Of a DNA stretch of 64,000 nt, positions 42,190-51,737 are shown piece by piece; position 1 is the stretch's first letter, and each line of letters begins with the position of its first letter. A model generated the notes under the pieces. It saw only the letters and a program-made list of their open reading frames with translations. It had not been told where the DNA came from and did not search any database. The stretch comes from JACNJF01 sp050288105 (GTDB lineage Bacteria; Pseudomonadota; Gammaproteobacteria; GCA-001735895), in NCBI GenBank assembly GCA_050288105.1, contig JBNKDE010000001.1, positions 186,001-250,000 on the forward strand, in the 5' to 3' direction. A program made the translations under genes and the position numbers.

Positions 42190-42690
42190 GTGGGAGTAGA
42201 ATTAAGCGATCAACACTGGATGGAACTTGCTCTACAGCAGGCTAGACAGGCGGCAGAACTGGGTGAGGTCCCCGTAGGGGCGGTACTGGTGGACGAGGCT
42301 GATAGGCTGATTTCAGCTGGACATAATCAACCTATATCTGCGCATGACCCAACTGCACACGCCGAAATCGTAGTGCTGCGCAATGCTGCACAAAAAATGG
42401 GTAATTATCGGCTTGTCAATACAACGCTCTATGTGACGCTGGAACCCTGTGTTATGTGCGTAGGTGCAATGATTCATGCGCGAGTAAAACGACTGGTGTA
42501 CGGTGCTCTGGAACCTAAAACAGGTGCTATCGTAAGTAGTTGCGAGTTGCTTGACACTGCTACCTTTAATCATCAAATTGAGGTAACAGGCGGCATACTG
42601 GAGCAGCCCTGTGCGACTATACTTAGTGATTTTTTTGCACAGCGCAGAGCTGCCAAACGAGCCATTCGGGATGCTAATGGCCAAACCTGA
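42190..42690 (+). CDS. tadA: tRNA-specific adenosine deaminase
   Basis: 166-aa zinc deaminase that converts the wobble adenosine of tRNA-Arg(ACG) to inosine. HAEI provides the zinc histidine and the catalytic Glu; PCVMC gives the two zinc cysteines. Start is a GTG without a strong ribosome binding site, in the right register for the family (LSDQHWMELALQQA). It is convergent with mltF; the tadA-mltF neighbourhood is also seen in pseudomonads. Confidence 0.93.
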   Translation: MGVELSDQHWMELALQQARQAAELGEVPVGAVLVDEADRLISAGHNQPISAHDPTAHAEIVVLRNAAQKMGNYRLVNTTLYVTLEPCVMCVGAMIHARVKRLVYGALEPKTGAIVSSCELLDTATFNHQIEVTGGILEQPCATILSDFFAQRRAAKRAIRDANGQT

Positions 42691-42753
42691 TAACGAATTA
42701 TTGATTGTCTTGAAAATTTAACAGATTGCTACGAATAAGCTGATCATCAACAA

Positions 42754-44229
42754 TCAAAAACTGGGGGGTAATGAAAGTCTGTCGTTTGTTGGGGTATCTT
42801 TTTTCAAGGTTTCTTCTCCATTTTCCCTGATTTCCATCCACTCCAGTAGATCCGTATATTTACGGATATTTTCAACATATTTAACCGGCTCATGGCCGCG
42901 CGCATAGCCATGCACGGTTTGCTTGTACCATTTTTTTCGGCTGAGCAGAGGCAGGCTTTCCTTTACATCTATCCATTTATCAGGATCACCATTATTCATC
43001 TGGGTGATTTTTCGGGCATCTTCCAGGTGCCCAAAGCCTACATTGTAGGAGGCCAGCGCTAACCAGGTCCGATCTGGCTGAGGTATACGTTCTGGGATTT
43101 TAGCTAGTACCCGCTTGAAGTATTTCGCTCCCCCCATAATGCTTTGCTCGGCATTGAGTCGATTTTTTACCTTCATCATTTCGGCTGTGCTCTGAGTAAG
43201 CATCATCAACCCACGCACACCAGTGGGTGATTTGGCTTTAGGGTTCCAAAGCGACTCCTGGTAGCCAATCGCGGCAAGTAAATGCCAGTCTATACCCTGG
43301 GCTTTTGCGGCGCGCTCAAATAGGTCACGGTATTCAGGCAGCCGATCTCGTACATGTTGTGAAAAGGTCTGAATATCTGAGTAGTTAAATTTTTCTACGT
43401 GGCTATAGTAACGATGGATCAACTGATCCAGGCGGCCATCTTTTTTTATCGTGTTAAAAAATTTCTGCAGAGTCATCTGTAAGCTATTGTCATCAGATTC
43501 CCTGTATGCCCACTGCAAAATCTTGGGAGGGGGAATTTCAAATGCGATGCGTAGTTCAGGAAAAAAACGTCTCTGCAGCGCAATTTCATGCGAGTCCGCC
43601 AGCACATAATCTACCAGACCTTCATCCACCAGTTCTATGAGTTCCTCGGTCGCGATATCTGTATTGCTGCGCCAGCTGAGTTCCGGGTTCTTTTTATGTA
43701 ATTCAGTCAATACGGTTTGATGGCTACTTCCCTGAACGACCTCGATAATGCCATTCTTTAAATCATTTATAGTGACTGGCCGTTTATGCAGGCCTTTTTT
43801 GTACAGAATTTGTTGGTGGACTTCATGATACGCGGGTCCAAAGCGGATTTTGGGGGAGATGTTTGCATCCTGTCGGGATAAACCGGCTGCAGCCAGGTCA
43901 TAATTACCAAACAGCAGTTCCTGGTAAATCGCCGAGTAATCAACAGCCTGCATATGCAGTTGGACACCGATGAAATCTGCGAACAGAAGTGCCAGCTGGT
44001 ATTCAAAACCATCCGCACCATCAGATTCCTGATAATAGGTGGAAGCGCCGTTTATGGTGAGTACCTTAAGGACACCGACCGACTGAATACGCTGCAGGTG
44101 GGTTAATGGCTTTACCGAATAGATCGGGACCGCGACCAGCAAGGCAAAGACGATCATGGCAACCAGCAGGCCAGCCATAACATGCAATCGATGCGCTCGT
44201 GGAGAAAGGTCGACCATAAATCCTGTCAA
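42754..44229 (-). CDS. mltF: Membrane-bound lytic murein transglycosylase F
   Basis: 491-aa protein with an N-terminal membrane anchor (about residues 14-35), a periplasmic solute-binding-like domain (about 48-275) and a C-terminal SLT goose-lysozyme-like domain. The catalytic Glu is in AIGYQESLWNP, followed by SPTGVRGLMMLT. It cleaves peptidoglycan to 1,6-anhydro products at the periplasmic face. The domain order and length match MltF. Confidence 0.9.
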   Translation of the reverse strand: MTGFMVDLSPRAHRLHVMAGLLVAMIVFALLVAVPIYSVKPLTHLQRIQSVGVLKVLTINGASTYYQESDGADGFEYQLALLFADFIGVQLHMQAVDYSAIYQELLFGNYDLAAAGLSRQDANISPKIRFGPAYHEVHQQILYKKGLHKRPVTINDLKNGIIEVVQGSSHQTVLTELHKKNPELSWRSNTDIATEELIELVDEGLVDYVLADSHEIALQRRFFPELRIAFEIPPPKILQWAYRESDDNSLQMTLQKFFNTIKKDGRLDQLIHRYYSHVEKFNYSDIQTFSQHVRDRLPEYRDLFERAAKAQGIDWHLLAAIGYQESLWNPKAKSPTGVRGLMMLTQSTAEMMKVKNRLNAEQSIMGGAKYFKRVLAKIPERIPQPDRTWLALASYNVGFGHLEDARKITQMNNGDPDKWIDVKESLPLLSRKKWYKQTVHGYARGHEPVKYVENIRKYTDLLEWMEIRENGEETLKKDTPTNDRLSLPPSF

Positions 44230-44307
44230 ATACTGAAAATCAGCAGGCAGGATACGATAAATGAGGTTGCGATTCTTCGTTTCTGATCACAACATCGGTT
44301 TTTGAGA

Positions 44308-45078
44308 TTATTGGCGGCGTGTAAAAACCCAGTTATTGCCTTCACTGGCTGCCGAATTAAACTGGTAACCCTCTATATCAAACTGCTTAAGCTGCTCAGC
44401 ATCGGAAATGTTGTTCTGAATAATATAGCGTGTCATCAAACCGCGCGCCTTCTTGGCATAGAAGCCAATCATTTTGTATTCACCGTTCTTATAATCCTTA
44501 AACGCTGGAGTAATAAGGCGAGCTTTTAATTTACTGGCCTTGACGGCTTTGAAGTATTCATTGGAGGCGAGGTTAATGAGTGTATCCGATCCTAGCGATT
44601 TGAGTTGTTTATTGAGTGTGTCAGTGATCTTAAGGTCCCAGAACTCGTACAGGTTTTTACCTTCAGTGGTGTTTAGTTTAGTGCCCATCTCAAGCCGGTA
44701 GGGTTGCATCAGGTCGAGTGGTCTTAACACACCATACAGACCGGATAAAATACGTAAATGCTGTTGCGCAAAATCCAGTTCTTTCTGGTTCAGGCTGTAT
44801 GCATCCAGACCGGTGTAAACATCACCTTTAAAAGCAAAAACTGCCTGACGTGAGTTTTTTGGGGTGAATGGTGTTTTCCATGTGCGGTTACGCTCAAAAT
44901 TAACTTCAGCGATGTTATTGCTTACATGTTGCAGTTCAATCAGGTCCAGAACTGACAGGTCCTGCAGACGATTGATTAATAACTGCGACTGCTTGAGGTG
45001 GTCTGGCCGGGTAAAGCTATCGGTAGGCAGGGCGGACTCGTAATCAAGAGTTTTGGCAGGTGAGATAACAGTTAGCAT
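44308..45078 (-). CDS. yaaA: Peroxide stress protein YaaA (DUF328)
   Basis: 256-aa YaaA family protein, recognised from the N-terminal SPAKTLDYES and the GLYGVLRPLDLM and NLASNEYFKAV segments. In E. coli it limits free iron during peroxide stress and binds DNA. Length is standard. It lies between mltF and tRNA-Ser on the opposite strand to the tRNA. Confidence 0.92.
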   Translation of the reverse strand: MLTVISPAKTLDYESALPTDSFTRPDHLKQSQLLINRLQDLSVLDLIELQHVSNNIAEVNFERNRTWKTPFTPKNSRQAVFAFKGDVYTGLDAYSLNQKELDFAQQHLRILSGLYGVLRPLDLMQPYRLEMGTKLNTTEGKNLYEFWDLKITDTLNKQLKSLGSDTLINLASNEYFKAVKASKLKARLITPAFKDYKNGEYKMIGFYAKKARGLMTRYIIQNNISDAEQLKQFDIEGYQFNSAASEGNNWVFTRRQ

Positions 45079-45331
45079 GGCATATTGGTTCGTACAAAAG
45101 GGCAGATTCTAGCAAATCTGGCGCCCGCGAAACTGAAATTCTGGCTATCTATTCAATAGCCAATATTAATCATACAAATTCGCTATAAAAACACAGCTAA
45201 ACCATTGATCCCAATCTAAGCATGAGGTAGGCTTCGCAACCTGTTTGCAGCACGCCCGACTCAACGAGCACGACGTGCTGATAGCTGAAGAGATTTCAGT
45301 TATTGAACGGAGTCTGACAATTTAAAGAAAT

Positions 45332-45419
45332 GGAGAGGTGTCCGAGTGGTTGAAGGAGCACGCCTGGAAAGTGTGTATACGGCAACGTATCGAGGGTTCG
45401 AATCCCTCTCTCTCCGCCA
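45332..45419 (+). tRNA. tRNA-Ser (anticodon GGA)
   Basis: Acceptor stem GGAGAGG/TCTCTCC, a D-arm, anticodon stem CACGC/GTGTG with loop CTGGAAA (anticodon GGA, reading UCC and UCU), a long class II variable arm (TATACGGCAACGTATC region), T-arm GAGGG-TTCGAAT-CCCTC, discriminator G and an encoded CCA. 88 bases including CCA. Confidence 0.96.
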
Positions 45420-45425
45420 AAACCA

Positions 45426-45460
45426 AACCTGATCAAAGGCGACGATGATCGGGTTTTTTT
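45426..45460 (+). terminator. Rho-independent terminator of tRNA-Ser
   Basis: AACCTGATCA pairs with TGATCGGGTT (one bulge/mismatch) and continues into a run of Ts. Confidence 0.85.
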
Positions 45461-45482
45461 ATACCTGAAGATAAAATAAAGA

Positions 45483-45596
45483 GGGGTTCGAACCCGATAA
45501 GAGGGTCGATAAATTCGACTGGATCGAATTTGCATGAGCGCAGCGAACCTGAAAGGAGAGGCACAGGGATGTGCCGAATAATCCCTCTCTCCACCA
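45483..45596. repeat. tRNA-like remnant: T-arm piece, hairpins and a copy of the tRNA-Ser 3' end
   Basis: GGTTCGAACC resembles a T-arm. AATTCGA/TCGAATT and GGCAC-AGGGAT-GTGCC (45560-45575) form small hairpins, and GAATAATCCCTCTCTCC plus ACCA (45576-45596) repeats the 3' end of the tRNA. The AGGGAT-loop hairpin matches the ones at 6136 and 32728. It could be a decayed tRNA copy or a leftover attachment site. Confidence 0.5.
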
Positions 45597-45653
45597 TAAC
45601 CACATCCAGAAATTCCGCTTAATGCAGGATTGCTATTTTACTTTTCCTAAACT

Positions 45654-46649
45654 TTAAAGTTCGCGACGCTGCGACTTCTCCAGGTACATCGCATTATCGG
45701 CCCGTGATAATAGCTGTTTCAGTGTTTCACCTTTGCGTAAGGTTACGATGCCCGCGGAAAACCCGGCTTCATTCAGGCTCTCGCGCAACCGCGTCACCAG
45801 AAACTGGGCCTGATTTCTATTAGTATTTGGCATTGCGATCGCAAATTCGTCTCCACCCCAACGCGCGAGCAGGTCAGCTTTTCGGCATACCTTTTCCAGC
45901 TGCCTGGCAACTGTTTGTAGCAGAAGATCTCCAGCATTATGTCCGAGGGTGTCGTTCACCCTCTTGAAGTTGTCAAGATCAAGAAAAACCAGGCTAACCG
46001 GTTGTTCGTCCCCGTGAGCAAGACTAACCAGATGATCAACACGTTCCTCCCAATAACGCCGGTTGATCAGACTGGTTAGCGAATCGCGATTCGCCAGGTC
46101 CTGTACCCGTTGTGAGGCGAGGTCCACGACCCGTCCAATAATTAACGTTGAGCCGAAGGTTGTGACCATGTATGCCTGCCAGTAAGGCAATTCGCGTATC
46201 GCGATGATTATGGCGGTTGCTAGTACTGCACTTGCCAAAGTCCATCGGATGTAGCCCGGATGATGGAATTCGTAGGCGAATATGAACACGATCGGGTAGA
46301 GAAATGCAGTCAGGTACACCATGTCAAGCGGCATGATTGCCTGCAGCGATACAATCATTGCCAGGCCACCCGGAATCTGCATAAATGCTAATCCTAATGA
46401 TAAACCTGGTGGGTGAAATTTGATCACTGTCGGGATCAGGAAACAGTAGGCCGTGTATCCATAGACTAGGCCCTTGAGGGGGAAGTGGGGTATCAATAGC
46501 AGTGCGATCAGAGCTACTACACCCACGCCGAGGAACAGCACGGCGCCGAGTTCGTTATAGCGATAACGCGCAACATCGGGATCACGACGATAGTTGCTCT
46601 TAAGTGTGCGGAGGAACGCTTTTTCAAACGCGGAAAGCATAAAACTCAA
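45654..46649 (-). CDS. Membrane-anchored diguanylate cyclase
   Basis: 331-aa protein with about five membrane helices in residues 30-175 and a C-terminal GGDEF domain. The active site is RWGGDEF, and RKAD five residues before it forms the inhibitory I-site, so the enzyme should make c-di-GMP with product feedback. The membrane part has no domain I can name. It is transcribed alone. Confidence 0.9.
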   Translation of the reverse strand: MSFMLSAFEKAFLRTLKSNYRRDPDVARYRYNELGAVLFLGVGVVALIALLLIPHFPLKGLVYGYTAYCFLIPTVIKFHPPGLSLGLAFMQIPGGLAMIVSLQAIMPLDMVYLTAFLYPIVFIFAYEFHHPGYIRWTLASAVLATAIIIAIRELPYWQAYMVTTFGSTLIIGRVVDLASQRVQDLANRDSLTSLINRRYWEERVDHLVSLAHGDEQPVSLVFLDLDNFKRVNDTLGHNAGDLLLQTVARQLEKVCRKADLLARWGGDEFAIAMPNTNRNQAQFLVTRLRESLNEAGFSAGIVTLRKGETLKQLLSRADNAMYLEKSQRREL

Positions 46650-46972
46650 AAATCATAAGACTACGAATGCCAAAAAAACACCTGGACTACTCAATATGGC
46701 GAGATGTTGTCTCGAGATATTTTACCTACCTTGAATAAGCTTAGGTGGCAAACCTGTATTTGGCTATGGGCCAGGTATGCTCCAGATTAAAAATTTAATC
46801 GGGATGTGATGTTGCACAAGGTTTGAGGGTGCACGAGAGCTAGTTAAAAACATCCATAATTATTTTATGGTTGTTCCGAGATACGTTGATGCTGATGGCC
46901 GATAAACCAGATGTTTATTCCTGTGTTTTCTTCAAGCCTTTGTGGAAAGTGATTTATTAACGACAAGGAATA
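46650..46972. promoter_or_regulatory. Intergenic region upstream of the diguanylate cyclase
   Basis: About 320 AT-rich bases. It should carry the cyclase promoter on the minus strand; I see no gene or strong structure before the GDPD terminator. Confidence 0.4.
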
Positions 46973-46995
46973 GGGCAGTCACTGTTCGACTGCCC
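46973..46995 (-). terminator. Hairpin downstream of GDPD gene
   Basis: GGGCAGTC/GACTGCCC with a 7-base loop, 34 bases beyond the GDPD stop on its strand. Only a short T-rich tail (TATTCCTT) follows. Confidence 0.65.
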
Positions 46996-47029
46996 TTAAG
47001 TTACCGCTACCTCGTGTTGTTATTCTGAC

Positions 47030-48319
47030 TTATTTGATATTCATGCAATTAGCATAGTAAGTAACGGTTGCTGGCCAGTCGGAGAAAACGCCGATAACGC
47101 CGATATCTTTGGCCAGCAAATCTAGCACTTCCATTTTCTGCCCATCGCTATTAATCGCAGAATTCACCGTCTGGTAATACCAGCCACCGTGATCTTTAAG
47201 CAGCCCCGAACGTTCCAGGGTCCAGGTGATGATTTTCAGCCCTGCATCTTTGGCACGTTTTGCATAGGTAGAAGGGACGATCTCACCGTGGCTATTCAGT
47301 TCCAGCAGCATCCATAGCGGTGGTGCAATTACCTGAACACCGTCAGCAATCAGTTGTTCCATAGAGGGCTTCCAGCTGACTGGGTCGGTAACATCAAAGC
47401 TGGCATCGTCATATCGACCGTCCAGGTAAACTGCCTGCATAGCAAAGGCTGGCTCGTTTTTAATCCAGTAATAGATATCTTCGATGTTGAAAGACTGGGC
47501 CCATACCTGGTCAGGTCGCACACCAGCCTGTTTGTACTCATTAATCATCTGCTGGGCATAATCCTGTTGTGTGTAATCACCTTCGAATGGCATGGAGACA
47601 CTGGGAGACTTTAGTTCTGGTGTCATTTTCACGCCGAGCTTTTTGAATAACTCGATACTCTCCTTATGCGTCATCAGGGTGCCGATTCCACTGTATAAAT
47701 CGGTACGCCAGGAAGGTGTGGCATTCAGGTATTCGGCAACTGTGGTTGCGGCGCTATTGCTTGCATCCATTTTGCCACGTAATGATTTGAATTCAGCAAC
47801 AGTGATGTCACTGGTACAACAGGTTGCAGAGGCCGGAGTTAACAACTTGCCGGTTGCATCGTAGGTCGCGGGGGTAAAAGGTTTGCTGCATTTCGCCGCT
47901 AGCTCGGTTTGCAGGATATTGGTGGTGGTGGCGAGGTCACATTGAGAATGACGGCATACCAGTTCACGATCCTTAGTAAAGGTGACATCGCATTCGACGA
48001 TACCTGCACCCATACGTGCAGCGGCCTCGTATGATTCTCTGGTATGCTCCGGAAACTGTAAGGATGCGCCACGATGGCCGATGGAAAATTCGGTTTTGTA
48101 AAACGGCCCTTTTGCGCACTGTTGTAGCTTACGTTTCAGTTTGCTGTCCTGCATGTCGTTGATCAGGTAGGAAGGACGAGGACCTAACTGAATGCTCTGA
48201 TTGATTTTATTTTCGTGTTTCTCGTGTTTTTCCTGGTGCTTCCAGTTGTCAGCTGTGGCAGAGAAGCTGGTGATGAATAACAGAGCGCTGAGCGAAGCCC
48301 TGACGGTGTTTGGTTTCAT
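47030..48319 (-). CDS. Secreted glycerophosphodiester phosphodiesterase
   Basis: 429-aa GDPD family protein with a signal peptide of about 23 residues (cleavage near ATADN). SIGHRGASLQFPEHT carries the first catalytic histidine and ECDVTFTKD the metal acidic residues, with CRHSQCD following. It should hydrolyse glycerophosphodiesters to glycerol-3-phosphate and an alcohol in the periplasm or outside. It is longer than GlpQ, with inserted segments rich in Cys (CCTSD). It stands alone with its own terminator. Confidence 0.88.
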   Translation of the reverse strand: MKPNTVRASLSALLFITSFSATADNWKHQEKHEKHENKINQSIQLGPRPSYLINDMQDSKLKRKLQQCAKGPFYKTEFSIGHRGASLQFPEHTRESYEAAARMGAGIVECDVTFTKDRELVCRHSQCDLATTTNILQTELAAKCSKPFTPATYDATGKLLTPASATCCTSDITVAEFKSLRGKMDASNSAATTVAEYLNATPSWRTDLYSGIGTLMTHKESIELFKKLGVKMTPELKSPSVSMPFEGDYTQQDYAQQMINEYKQAGVRPDQVWAQSFNIEDIYYWIKNEPAFAMQAVYLDGRYDDASFDVTDPVSWKPSMEQLIADGVQVIAPPLWMLLELNSHGEIVPSTYAKRAKDAGLKIITWTLERSGLLKDHGGWYYQTVNSAINSDGQKMEVLDLLAKDIGVIGVFSDWPATVTYYANCMNIK

Positions 48320-48504
48320 GTGTATCTCCCGTTTAGGTGTTGGTTTTCCGAACAGACGATGTTGATCAATCGATGTAACAGCCGTGTGAAGCTAAGGTAG
48401 TGATCTGGTTAAGAACTGGTGACAGTAATATGACGGAATCTGGAATCTAACGCACCGGGCCGGAGCAGCCAGGGTTTATGCTGGCTGCGATTTAGCACTG
48501 CAGT

Positions 48505-48945
48505 TTATTTCTCAGCTAGATTTTGATCATGTCTGACCGCTTTTTGTGCTAATGCGAGAAACTGGCTGTACTCATTCTCGTTTAGCCCATTGAGTATCTG
48601 ATGTTGCAGCGCTTCGACAATTGGTGAGACTTCTTGTATCACCTTTTCCCCCAATTGGGTTAATCGGCATTCTCTTGCCCGTTTATCCCGACTACTGATT
48701 GTTCGGGAGATATAGCCTTTCTGTTCAAGGCGATCTATAACACCACCTATCGTTGCCCGGTCATAGGCAATCAGGGCAGAAATCTGTGCCTGTTCGATGT
48801 CCGGGTTTGTGCGAAGAGCCTGCATTGCAGCGAACTGAACCGGTGTCATATCGTAGCCAGCTTCTTTCACATGTTGATGGAACACGGTGGTTGAAATCTG
48901 GTTCAAGCGTCTAATTAAATGTCCTGCCATGTCAAATAAAGCCAC
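48505..48945 (-). CDS. MarR-family regulator (MobR-like)
   Basis: 146-aa MarR protein with a winged helix-turn-helix (about residues 35-100; the wing region holds SSRDKRARECRLT). It is divergent from a MobA-like hydroxylase gene, the same arrangement as mobR-mobA of Comamonas, where MobR represses mobA until 3-hydroxybenzoate binds. Regulation of that gene is therefore likely; ligand identity is inferred from context. Confidence 0.87.
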   Translation of the reverse strand: MALFDMAGHLIRRLNQISTTVFHQHVKEAGYDMTPVQFAAMQALRTNPDIEQAQISALIAYDRATIGGVIDRLEQKGYISRTISSRDKRARECRLTQLGEKVIQEVSPIVEALQHQILNGLNENEYSQFLALAQKAVRHDQNLAEK

Positions 48946-49178
48946 TTCTAACTCCTTACGATTGAAACGTCATGCTTTGGTTAGCGGTATCTTATCCTTT
49001 AATTTGCACCACATTGTTTGGGCTAAGCGAAAAGTACAATAAAAAATATAATATGTACACTTATTAAATATTGAGGCGATTCAAAACCGGCTATATGATA
49101 AGTATACATACTAATTTAGTGTCGTTGACACTTTATGTAGATATGATCATTTTTTGACATGAGAGTGGAGGAGTAACG
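48946..49178. promoter_or_regulatory. Divergent operator region between MarR gene and MobA-like gene
   Basis: Two palindromes lie 46-78 bases ahead of the hydroxylase start: AGTATACATACT (49101-49112) and AGTGTC-GTT-GACACT (49118-49132). A third AT-rich ATGTACACTTAT lies near 49053. These are good candidates for MarR binding. GTGGAGGAG supplies the ribosome binding site of the hydroxylase. Confidence 0.6.
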
Positions 49179-51101
49179 ATGAAATATTATGTAGACGGTT
49201 TTCGCCCGGGTAACCCGGATATTAAAGATGCAGCGCTGTGTCGACGTGAGATTGGAGTTTCCTATCGCCCATTGCCTGAAAAAGTCGATGTACTGATTGT
49301 AGGTACCGGGCCAGCCGGGCTGTGTTTAGCCGCGCAATTGTCCCAGTTTCCAGAGATTAGCACCATGATTGTGGAAGCCAGCCCCTGCAATATTCAAAAG
49401 GGTAAAGCAGATGGTATCAACACGCGTACTATGGAAATGTTTCAGGCTTTCGGTTTTGCTGACACCGTTAAGCGCGAAGCCTACTGGGTAAACCAGACCA
49501 ACTTCTGGATGCCAGATCCAGAGAACCCTGCGCATATTAAGCGCATTGGCAGGGTACAGGATGTTGCTGACGATTCGTCGGAAATGCCACATATCCTGAT
49601 CAATCAGGCGCGTATGCATCAGCTATTTCTTGATGTGATGATGAATTCGCCTACCCGACTGGAACCTGATTATAACTGGGCGGTTAAGGATCTGGAGATT
49701 GACAGCGCTAGTGATGATTATCCGGTAACGGTCACGCTGGAAGACACAGGTGTGAACTGGGGTGAGACGACGACAGTACGTGCCAACTATGTCGTCGGTT
49801 GCGATGGGGCTCGTTCAAATGTACGCGAAGCTATCGGCGGCAAGCTGGAGGGCGATGCAGCGCACCAGGCCTGGGGCGTTATGGATATACTGGCGAATAC
49901 TGATTTCCCGGATGTGCGCCAGAAATGCCTGATTACTTCATCACATGAAGGCAATGTGCTCATCCTTCCACGCGAAGGTGGAAACCTGTTCCGTATGTAT
50001 GTTGAGCTGGACAAGCTAAATGAAGACGAGCGAGTGACAAACCGCAAGTTTACCCAGCAGGATATGATTGCTGCGGCTAATCGGATTATGCAACCCTATT
50101 CGATTGATGTGAAAGAGATAGTCTGGTGGTCAATCTATGAAATCGGACATCGTATGACGGATCGATTTGACGATGTACCGGCAGAACAAAGGGCAACACG
50201 TAATCCGCGCGTGTTTACTGCCGGTGATGCCTGCCATACTCACAGCCCCAAGGCTGGTCAGGGTATGAATGTTTCGATGCAGGATACCTTTAATCTGGGC
50301 TGGAAACTCGCACATGTTTTCCAGGGTCGCGCAGATGCCAGCCTGCTGCACAGCTATTCGGCAGAACGTTGGGCAGAAGCCAAACGTCTGGTCGATACCG
50401 ACCACGAATGGGCGCGCATTATGTCTGCACCTGCAGGTCAATCTGAGCTTGATCAGGGGGATGAACCCCGCTTTGTACGTCAGTTTAAGGAAAACCTGGA
50501 GTTTACCGGTGGACTCGCAGTGAAGTATCACCAATCCGCCCTGATCGCTGCACCTACCCATCAAGCCCTGGCAACGGGAGAAGAAATTGGACGTCGATTT
50601 CATTCGGCTCCTGTGGTGCGTCTGGCCGATGCCATGCAGATGCAACTTGGTCATGCTGCCGAGGCCGATGGTCGCTGGCGTATCTATGCCTTTGCTGGTG
50701 AAAATGACAGTTCAGCTGCGGGTTCTGCGATTCATCGCCTGGCTGACTGGCTGGAGAGCGACCCTCAATCACCAGTGGTGAAATATACCGCTAAGGGTGA
50801 AGACATCGATGCTTTAATTGATCTACGCGCAATATTCCAGCAGACATTTGATCAACTGGCTTATGAAGACATGCCGTCATTACTGAAGCCCCGCACCGGA
50901 AAGCTCGGCCTGCAGGATCACGAAAAGATTTTCTGTGTTGATCATAAGGGCAGGGGTGACATCTATGATATGCGTGGGATAGATCGCGCTCAGGGTTGTA
51001 TGATCGTGGTGCGTCCGGACCAGTATATAGCGCATGTTCTGCCACTGGACGCGTATGCTGAATTAAGCAGCTTTTTTGCTGGCTTTTTGCTGGAAAAGTA
51101 A
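49179..51101 (+). CDS. FAD-dependent aromatic monooxygenase (3-hydroxybenzoate 4-monooxygenase MobA-like)
   Basis: 640-aa flavoprotein hydroxylase. GTGPAGLCLAAQL is the FAD motif, VGCDGARSNVRE the DG motif and GDACHTHSPKAGQGMN the GD motif; the last 170 residues form the thioredoxin-like domain of phenol hydroxylases. Length and neighbour (divergent MarR) match MobA, which turns 3-hydroxybenzoate into protocatechuate with NADPH and O2. Phenol 2-monooxygenase is the alternative. No ring-cleavage genes are in the window, so the product must be used by genes elsewhere. Confidence 0.88.
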   Translation: MKYYVDGFRPGNPDIKDAALCRREIGVSYRPLPEKVDVLIVGTGPAGLCLAAQLSQFPEISTMIVEASPCNIQKGKADGINTRTMEMFQAFGFADTVKREAYWVNQTNFWMPDPENPAHIKRIGRVQDVADDSSEMPHILINQARMHQLFLDVMMNSPTRLEPDYNWAVKDLEIDSASDDYPVTVTLEDTGVNWGETTTVRANYVVGCDGARSNVREAIGGKLEGDAAHQAWGVMDILANTDFPDVRQKCLITSSHEGNVLILPREGGNLFRMYVELDKLNEDERVTNRKFTQQDMIAAANRIMQPYSIDVKEIVWWSIYEIGHRMTDRFDDVPAEQRATRNPRVFTAGDACHTHSPKAGQGMNVSMQDTFNLGWKLAHVFQGRADASLLHSYSAERWAEAKRLVDTDHEWARIMSAPAGQSELDQGDEPRFVRQFKENLEFTGGLAVKYHQSALIAAPTHQALATGEEIGRRFHSAPVVRLADAMQMQLGHAAEADGRWRIYAFAGENDSSAAGSAIHRLADWLESDPQSPVVKYTAKGEDIDALIDLRAIFQQTFDQLAYEDMPSLLKPRTGKLGLQDHEKIFCVDHKGRGDIYDMRGIDRAQGCMIVVRPDQYIAHVLPLDAYAELSSFFAGFLLEK

Positions 51102-51142
51102 TAGCCACAAACTGGCAGTAGTATTTTTACAGGTAAAACACG

Positions 51143-51176
51143 CTAGCTGAGCAGCCAGTCTTGCTCAGCTAGTTTT
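51143..51176 (+). terminator. Rho-independent terminator of the MobA-like gene
   Basis: CTAGCTGAGCA pairs perfectly with TGCTCAGCTAG around an 8-base loop and is followed by TTTT. Confidence 0.9.
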
Positions 51177-51374
51177 GTATCTTAAGGAATACGCCATTCG
51201 ACTTTTTATCTTTTTAAGGTTGATTCCCGCATACTGACCAATGTGTACTCCTGAAGCAGGCACTTTAAAAATTCGAAAATTTAACATTTGTTCACGGTCT
51301 TTTCACATTTCGTTCCTTGATTTGTCTTAATATTTGGCATAGCCTGATAACCTCAACAGGAAAGGAGAGGCAAG

Positions 51375-51608
51375 ATGCCCAACGAGTTGATTGATAACGA
51401 CCCTTCTGATTTTAATTTGGCCCTGGAAAATCTGGAGTTTGTTAGCCATAAAGCCAGATTGATCCACAAAATTGAAGTTATATCGCGAGATATCCCTTTG
51501 GCGGGTGACCTGCAGAAAATTCGCCTGCAGCAGGAAATTATAATACTTCAGCAGAAAATCAAGGAACTGGAAACCAGTCAGATTGAAAAGCAGGCAAGAG
51601 GCGCTTAA
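51375..51608 (+). CDS. Small coiled-coil protein of unknown function
   Basis: 77-aa charged protein; AGGAGAGG lies just before the ATG, making it a credible gene. Residues 40-72 (LQKIRLQQEIIILQQKIKEL and following) form a regular heptad pattern typical of a coiled coil. There is no signal peptide or cysteine. I do not recognise a family. It stands alone between a terminator and the DUF480 gene. Confidence 0.65.
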   Translation: MPNELIDNDPSDFNLALENLEFVSHKARLIHKIEVISRDIPLAGDLQKIRLQQEIIILQQKIKELETSQIEKQARGA

Positions 51609-51737
51609 GCACTTTTAATCTACCCGTCTTCAGTAAAATTTTTCCGGCATACTCCCATATATAGCCTGCAGGTTATAGACATTTTTCGATACTGCTTCTA
51701 TTCTTTCTCCAACAATAATTACAAATAGAGCCTTATT

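Noticed and set aside
45296..45535. 79-aa minus-strand frame containing GERGIRTLDT and FPGVLLQPLGH
   Set aside because: It is the well-known false protein made by reading tRNA-Ser genes backwards; the tRNA on the plus strand explains it.
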